Shown: positions 16,905 through 21,129 of the stretch, piece by piece
Layout: the number at the start of each line of letters is the position of its first letter
Numbering within the stretch: position 1 is the stretch's first letter
Assembly (NCBI GenBank): GCA_031554215.1
Contig: JAVBKF010000091.1
Span: 1 to 21,129, forward strand
DNA: 21,129 bases
DNA from: JAVBKE01 sp031554215
Lineage (GTDB): Bacteria; Bacillota; Bacilli; JARBTR01
Direction of reading: 5' to 3'
Notes under the pieces: model-generated
The model's input: only the letters and a program-made list of their open reading frames with translations
What the model was told of the DNA's origin: nothing
Database searches by the model: none
Program-made: the position numbers and the translations under genes

Positions 16905-18883
16905 ACGTTTCCTCCTTTTAAAATTTTTGTTAGCTTATCCGCTTCCGTCTTCCGAATTTGAAAGAAAATGACAATCATCTCCAGCATAAGAAGGCATGTA
17001 CCCGCAATCAGTAGGCTTAAAGCTACATCAGGTAGCACGAGAATGGCAACAACTTCGGTGAAAATAATACTGATGACTGTCGTCAAAATCGTTAGCAGGA
17101 CGATCTTTTTATTCCGTTCATACAAACTATAGCCAAGGGTTTTTTTTATTGCCATGTCAACTGCGTTTACCTCATATTCTAGTTTAATAATTGAACCGAT
17201 AATCAATAGTTCAAGAAAGACCATCATGAGGCTGAAAACTAAGTTAATATAGAGTACAGTTTTGGCATTTTCCCAACGATGTTGATAGCTTTCATAGACA
17301 TTGGTTCGCCTTACGTTTTCGTCAGCAAGATGATTTTCAGCCATGAATTGATTCATTTCTACGTCCGACACTTTGTACATCGTTTCCCCTAGATAAGTTG
17401 GGAAAGCGCCCTCTGATAGTGACTGGAAAGTTTGTGCTGTAGGTACAGTATTATCAAAAATAATAATTGGGTCACTGTAAAAACTGCCTTGATATTGGTC
17501 ATTTAGTTTCAATCCTAGCATTTCAATATGATTTGGATAGTAAATCACATGATCATCGATAGATTGGTCAATGTTAAATACATTTTGACCTAATTCTACA
17601 TTGTCAACCAATGACTTATCTCCAGAAAGTGCTTCGGGAATGAGTAAATACTGCCTCGCAGAAAAACTTTTATTTGCCAATTCCGGTATTTCTTCAAATA
17701 TCACTTCACTATTATTCTGATTAACGTACAGTAAATCATGGTTTGGAACAAAGTCAACGATACATTCTGATTGAACTGTCGCATCAAAAGATTGAAAGAA
17801 TGTCTGATAAAAAGATAATTGAACCGCTGCATCTTTGATTGCAAGTTGCTCAGGTGATTCTCCTGCTTGAGCGACATCGTAGCCTACTTGTACATATTCA
17901 TACGCTGAGTGCGCTTTGAAAAATGGTTTCTGACGATAAATGTTGATGGATTCTGTGATGAGACCAACATTGCTTGATATCAACGCAACCGTCAAAACAA
18001 CCGTCACTACCTTCAAAACATAATTCAGGGTTAAAATCTTTCGAGAACTCCTACTATTTGAAAAATCCGCCTTTAAATTATAAGATCTGAGTCCAAAATA
18101 GATTGTTGCATTTAACAGCAACATTAAAATAAAAAAGGCTATGTTTAAATGGTAGTAAGATGAAACGATTGAAATCTTTGAAAGCACAAGCAAGCATGAT
18201 AAAAAAATAGCAGAGAAAACTACTGTATCAATGAGAATATTTCGGAAAATAATCACACCTAATCGTTCGCCCATGATGATTTTGATCAGCACTTCTTTCC
18301 GTTGCTGCGTCATATCATAGAAGGTAAACAGAAGAACCATACACGTCATTAACATCCAGATCATGATCACAGTGTTTCGCTGCGAATGATCCTCATACCC
18401 TGACTTCGGAAAGTTTCCGGCATACTTGTCAATCAGCTGGACTTTAAACTGTTCCGCATCTACAGAATCACCTAGCAAATAAAAATCATTCTGCTCTCCT
18501 ACTTGACCGAAATCAGGTAGATTTGAAAAATCTTCAAATTTAAAAGTACGATCACCTAATAAAAGGCTACTATACGTTCCCTCAGTAATGTCAAGACTAT
18601 CAGCAAAGTAAGCCTCCATGTCGTCGGTACCATAAATGATCGTTTCTTTCTCAAAAGCACTAATCGGTTTTTGAACAAAAGTGAAAAGCTCAATATCATT
18701 CGTTTCTGCTGCAGCAAGAATATCCTGCTTCATGCCCTCATCAGTACTTTCCGCTTGCTTATACATGGTTGTATTAATGAAAGGTGTATAGAAATTATCT
18801 AAGTAAAAAATCCGACTCTCGCCTATGATCAGTAAACCAATAAAAAAGAAGAGAAAACAAATGATAAATTTAATTTTCTTCAC
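16901..18883 (-). CDS. Bacteriocin-associated integral membrane protein (DUF1430-type permease)
   Basis: 660 residues, starting with GTG at 18883 (AAGGGGAA seven bases upstream). Layout: one N-terminal membrane segment (5-21), an extracytoplasmic domain (about 25-168), four membrane segments (about 171-305), a second large outside domain (about 310-540), and three C-terminal segments (about 545-645). This resembles an FtsX/MacB permease with duplicated halves, and matches the bacteriocin-associated integral membrane family found downstream of lactococcin 972-type genes. It lies 216 bases after the bacteriocin and is coupled to the ATPase. Its role is export or, more likely, immunity against the lipid II-binding bacteriocin. 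Family assignment comes from architecture and context together. Confidence 0.88.
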   Translation of the reverse strand: MKKIKFIICFLFFFIGLLIIGESRIFYLDNFYTPFINTTMYKQAESTDEGMKQDILAAAETNDIELFTFVQKPISAFEKETIIYGTDDMEAYFADSLDITEGTYSSLLLGDRTFKFEDFSNLPDFGQVGEQNDFYLLGDSVDAEQFKVQLIDKYAGNFPKSGYEDHSQRNTVIMIWMLMTCMVLLFTFYDMTQQRKEVLIKIIMGERLGVIIFRNILIDTVVFSAIFLSCLLVLSKISIVSSYYHLNIAFFILMLLLNATIYFGLRSYNLKADFSNSRSSRKILTLNYVLKVVTVVLTVALISSNVGLITESINIYRQKPFFKAHSAYEYVQVGYDVAQAGESPEQLAIKDAAVQLSFYQTFFQSFDATVQSECIVDFVPNHDLLYVNQNNSEVIFEEIPELANKSFSARQYLLIPEALSGDKSLVDNVELGQNVFNIDQSIDDHVIYYPNHIEMLGLKLNDQYQGSFYSDPIIIFDNTVPTAQTFQSLSEGAFPTYLGETMYKVSDVEMNQFMAENHLADENVRRTNVYESYQHRWENAKTVLYINLVFSLMMVFLELLIIGSIIKLEYEVNAVDMAIKKTLGYSLYERNKKIVLLTILTTVISIIFTEVVAILVLPDVALSLLIAGTCLLMLEMIVIFFQIRKTEADKLTKILKGGNV

Positions 18884-19050
18884 AAAGATTCCCCTTATAG
18901 CCCTCTAAATAGCAGTGTTCAATGAGTGTGTAATTGCCATGCTCAAACTGAAATTAGCATTTATTTTGCATCAATTCTTTAAGCGAGTTACTGTCGGCCT
19001 TCAAGTTTCCACATCACAAATTATCATTTCAGCTTACCAGTTTTATTGAT

Positions 19051-19489
19051 TTGAAACTCATGCAATTTCTAGTGTCCTAAGTGTACTTTATTACTAAAAT
19101 TAGTAGCTCATTTTGTAAGTTACAGAGTTACCGGCATGTCGCACATCAACATTTGCATATTTTCCCTTGCTTGCACTTTTCGAGTATTGGCCGTTGGCAT
19201 TTTTTATTATTGTAGTATGACTCGTCGAGCTGTGTATACCATGGGCATAATCTTCATTTATTGCGGATTTATTAAATCCATACGTCATGGACCAGTTGCT
19301 TCCAGAGCCAGTTTTTTGCCAGGCCTTTGAAAATGAATTATTGGAATAGCTATAAGTGCTTGCGAATGCTTGAGAATTAATTCCAAACACTAGCAAAGCA
19401 ATAGTGAAGATGGCAGTTAACTTTTTCATTAGTTTCACATTCCTTCTCATTTTTTTGTAGAGCAGGTTGGGAAATTGCATGAGTTTCAA
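19051..19489. repeat. Perfect 19-bp inverted repeat bracketing the bacteriocin gene
   Basis: TTGAAACTCATGCAATTTC at 19051-19069 and its exact reverse complement at 19471-19489 enclose the whole bacteriocin coding region (19100-19429) and its leader. Outside and inside flanks do not continue the match. Possible meanings are an invertible or cassette-like segment, old element ends, or pairing of the transcript's 5' and 3' ends. Confidence 0.9.
19100..19429 (-). CDS. Lactococcin 972-family bacteriocin precursor
   Basis: 109 residues from ATG 19429 (MKKLTAIFTIALLVFG..). The upstream in-frame starts add a 20-residue tail that would spoil the signal peptide, so they are rejected. AAGGA lies 11 bases upstream. 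The Sec signal is cleaved after SQAFA (residue 23), giving an 86-residue, Cys-free mature peptide. The family hallmarks are the Gly/Trp/Tyr-rich WSMTYGFN, the DYAHGIHSSTSHTT block (Y-H..H-xAT pattern of lactococcin 972), NGQYSKSASKGKYANVDV, and an aromatic C-terminus (VTYKMSY). Lactococcin 972 binds lipid II and blocks septum formation. This peptide is longer, with an extra N-terminal Ser/Asn-rich segment. The downstream transporter genes confirm the family. Confidence 0.88.
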   Translation of the reverse strand: MKKLTAIFTIALLVFGINSQAFASTYSYSNNSFSKAWQKTGSGSNWSMTYGFNKSAINEDYAHGIHSSTSHTTIIKNANGQYSKSASKGKYANVDVRHAGNSVTYKMSY

Positions 19490-19504
19490 CTTGAGATTAA
19501 CACA

Positions 19505-19533
19505 TTTATTGGTATTATGGATATTTTTGTCGA
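19505..19533 (-). promoter_or_regulatory. Candidate promoter of the bacteriocin gene
   Basis: On the minus strand TCGACA (19533-19528) is followed after 17 bases by AATAAA (19510-19505), a 5/6 and a 4/6 match to the vegetative consensus. Transcription would start just upstream of the 19471-19489 repeat arm, placing that arm in the mRNA leader. Confidence 0.35.
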
Positions 19534-20300
19534 ATTTTGCACTTTTTTTAGCCTAATTGTTGAGAAGAACCATTGAATATTACGGATGTGATTCTTAAGT
19601 GTTGCACGCCTTAACAATTTTAAATTTTAATTTAAAATGATTACCCTAGTAATGAAAAATTACAGACTATTCTATTATTTCATACATAATCTATCTAAGG
19701 AGATGGAGGAACAACGAATAACTGTTAAGACCAATGCAATGGCTAATCAAAAAGGTGATCAGGATTCTAAAAAATATCATGCTAAAGGTTTTAACCCGGC
19801 ATATAATCGCGGCAACAATTTATACCACCAATTTTCAATATACAGTTTTATCTATACGTATAAAACACGTATCTACAAGACATTATTTATGAAGAAAACA
19901 GCCCTGTAAAATGGCTCGAAAAGAATGTTTAGATACTGATTAGAAACGGTAAAATCACAATTTAAATTCAAATGAGGTTGCTACTGAACCTATTCCACAC
20001 CTCAGGGAAGTTGATAAAAAGTTGGTCAAGTCATTATAAAAAGCAAGGGTTGGCAATATCACACTCTTGCTAAAACTAAAATGTACCAAGGTGATGCTAA
20101 TGAAAAATGTTTAGCCCATACCCATTTCACAAAGAACTGACTTCGTGGTTGGAAAGTGCAAAATTGCCACCATGAAATAAGTAGAAAAACGTCCTGTAGG
20201 CTTATTGTGAAGCATACAGTGCGGTATTTTTATGATTCTCTATATTGAAGAAACTCAATAAGGTATTCGTTTACTTTTAACAAAAGAAAGGAGAACAAGA
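19534..20300. other. Decayed stretch between bacteriocin locus and integrase relic
   Basis: Contains a 22-bp AT-rich palindrome at 19617-19638 (ATTTTAAATT, TT, AATTTAAAAT). A plus-strand frame of 90 residues at 19637-19909 overlaps it and has no ribosome site. The middle of that frame (NQKGDQDSKKYHAKGFNPAYNRG) looks protein-like but I do not recognise it. After 19910 all frames have frequent stops. One short open stretch (TDFVVGKCKIATMK, then a stop and VEKRPVGLL) may be a relic of a small phage gene. Confidence 0.4.
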
Positions 20301-21129
20301 ATAGCTTGTTTCAGAAAACGTGGTAAGGGATGGGAGTACCGCATTATTTATAAAGACCCCTCATCTGGTAGTAGAACAGAGTTTTCACAGGGTGGTTTTA
20401 AAACAAAAACCGAAACGCAATTGCTGGCAAGAGAGGAGGAAAGAAAACTCTCTCGTAGTGTTGATCTGAATAAACAAGATATGTTTCTTAAAGACTATCT
20501 TAAATTTGGGAAGACCCATTTTAAAGCTGATACAGTTACTTGGAATCGGCAACGAAATATTGGAAATGCAATAAATCTAATTGTATCCCACTTGGGAAAT
20601 CTCCGTTTACGACAACCAGACAGAGCAGTCATTCAGGCGTTTGTAAACAAAGTCAGTCCAGACTACCGGAAGTCGACTATCTAGAGCTACATGGGAACGA
20701 TTAGAGAGGCTTTTGAAAACGCAATGACTTAGATTACATGTTCAAGAAGCTAGCAATGAAAATCCATTATCCTAAGTCACTAAAACCTATTAAGAATCCT
20801 GTAAAAAATATCGAGCTTGAAGCGTATTTAAAGCTAATTGATGCTGTCGAAAAAGAATGTCACAAGATTATGTACTCTATAAATAGATGGCATTAATCGC
20901 TCTGTGACTGGTGCAAGAATCGGTGAAAATTGTGCATTGACTATCTCAGACATAGACGAAATCAATAAAACGCTTAATATCAACAAGACTTTCATCAAAG
21001 ACGAAGGTAGAACATGGAGGGTAAAACCGACTACCAAAACTGGCGAAAGTGGTGAACAAGTCATTGGCTTAGACGATTTAACATTTTCAAAAATGCAAGA
21101 ATGGCTGAAATTACGCAGACAAGTAGCCT
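20301..21129 (+). pseudogene. Tyrosine recombinase (phage/ICE integrase) pseudogene, partial at window end
   Basis: AAAGGAG precedes ATAGCTTGT, which reads as a normal integrase start MACFRKRGKGWEYRI with ATG changed to ATA. Next come the arm-binding region (IYKDPSSGSRTEFSQGGFKTK) and the core-binding domain (FLKDYLKFGKTHFKADTVTWNRQRN..GNLRLRQPDRAVIQAFVNK). Lesions: a TAG at about 20682, a frameshift near 20730 (resuming LDYMFKKLAMKIHYPKSL), and another near 20880 where the catalytic domain resumes as ALVTGARIGENCALTISDID. That segment contains the first catalytic Arg, and KPTTKTGE is the Lys hairpin. The HxxR and Tyr boxes lie beyond the window. It cannot be functional and marks an old prophage or integrative element edge. 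Confidence 0.88.

Noticed and set aside
18888..18930. TTGAAC-17-TATAAG before the permease gene, considered as a promoter
   Set aside because: The -10 overlaps the ribosome binding site and would put the transcript start at the GTG start codon.
19430..19489. Longer bacteriocin precursor starting at TTG 19489
   Set aside because: It would place 20 extra residues before a typical Sec signal and includes the inverted-repeat arm. ATG 19429 gives a standard precursor.

Overview
The window looks like an accessory, partly decayed region of a low-GC Gram-positive (Bacillota) genome, most likely from the Lactobacillales/Listeriaceae side. The evidence is AGGAGG-type ribosome binding sites, a sortase-anchored giant surface protein with Listeria-Bacteroides repeats, an AgrC/AgrA-type two-component pair, a lactococcin 972-type bacteriocin cluster, and relics of an IS30-family element and a phage-type integrase. 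The genus cannot be fixed from the sequence. Every intact gene I accept lies on the minus strand, so transcription runs from high to low coordinates.

Right edge (about 19.6-21.1 kb): a plus-strand tyrosine recombinase pseudogene with an ATA in the start position, an in-frame stop and two frameshifts, running off the window. A poorly coding stretch precedes it. This marks an old integration site.

Bacteriocin and signalling block (19.4-13.6 kb): a Sec-type precursor of a lactococcin 972-like bacteriocin, then a large FtsX/MacB-like membrane protein of the bacteriocin-associated family (DUF1430 type), its ABC ATPase, and an unknown small membrane-anchored protein. These last three genes overlap by ATGA and must be translationally coupled. 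After a short gap with a strong extended -10 promoter come an AgrC-like histidine kinase and an AgrA-like LytTR response regulator, again overlapping by ATGA. No agrB or agrD is visible. A perfect 19-bp inverted repeat brackets the bacteriocin gene.

A 0.9-kb regulatory gap (12.65-13.6 kb) holds a perfect 21-bp inverted repeat and a possible ISL3-type end. It is followed by a 2522-residue LPXTG-type surface protein: signal peptide, jelly-roll-like domain, Ig-like domains, five isopeptide D2-like repeats, an SdrD B-like domain, four Listeria-Bacteroides repeats, four DUF11-like repeats and an MPKTG anchor. Its gene ends at a strong hairpin.

The left 5 kb is mostly eroded DNA: a full-length but heavily mutated IS30-family copy, several hairpins and palindromes without clear genes, one small intact membrane-anchored protein with a TTG start, and the first 64 codons of a thioester-domain adhesin. 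That adhesin gene is broken at a GTGCGAC sequence that looks like the 5' end of a group II intron in the sense orientation.

Working model (inference): a quorum- or peptide-sensing AgrCA pair sits beside a bacteriocin, its export/immunity transporter and a giant adhesin. Any co-regulation is suggested only by order, strand and shared translation-initiation layout.
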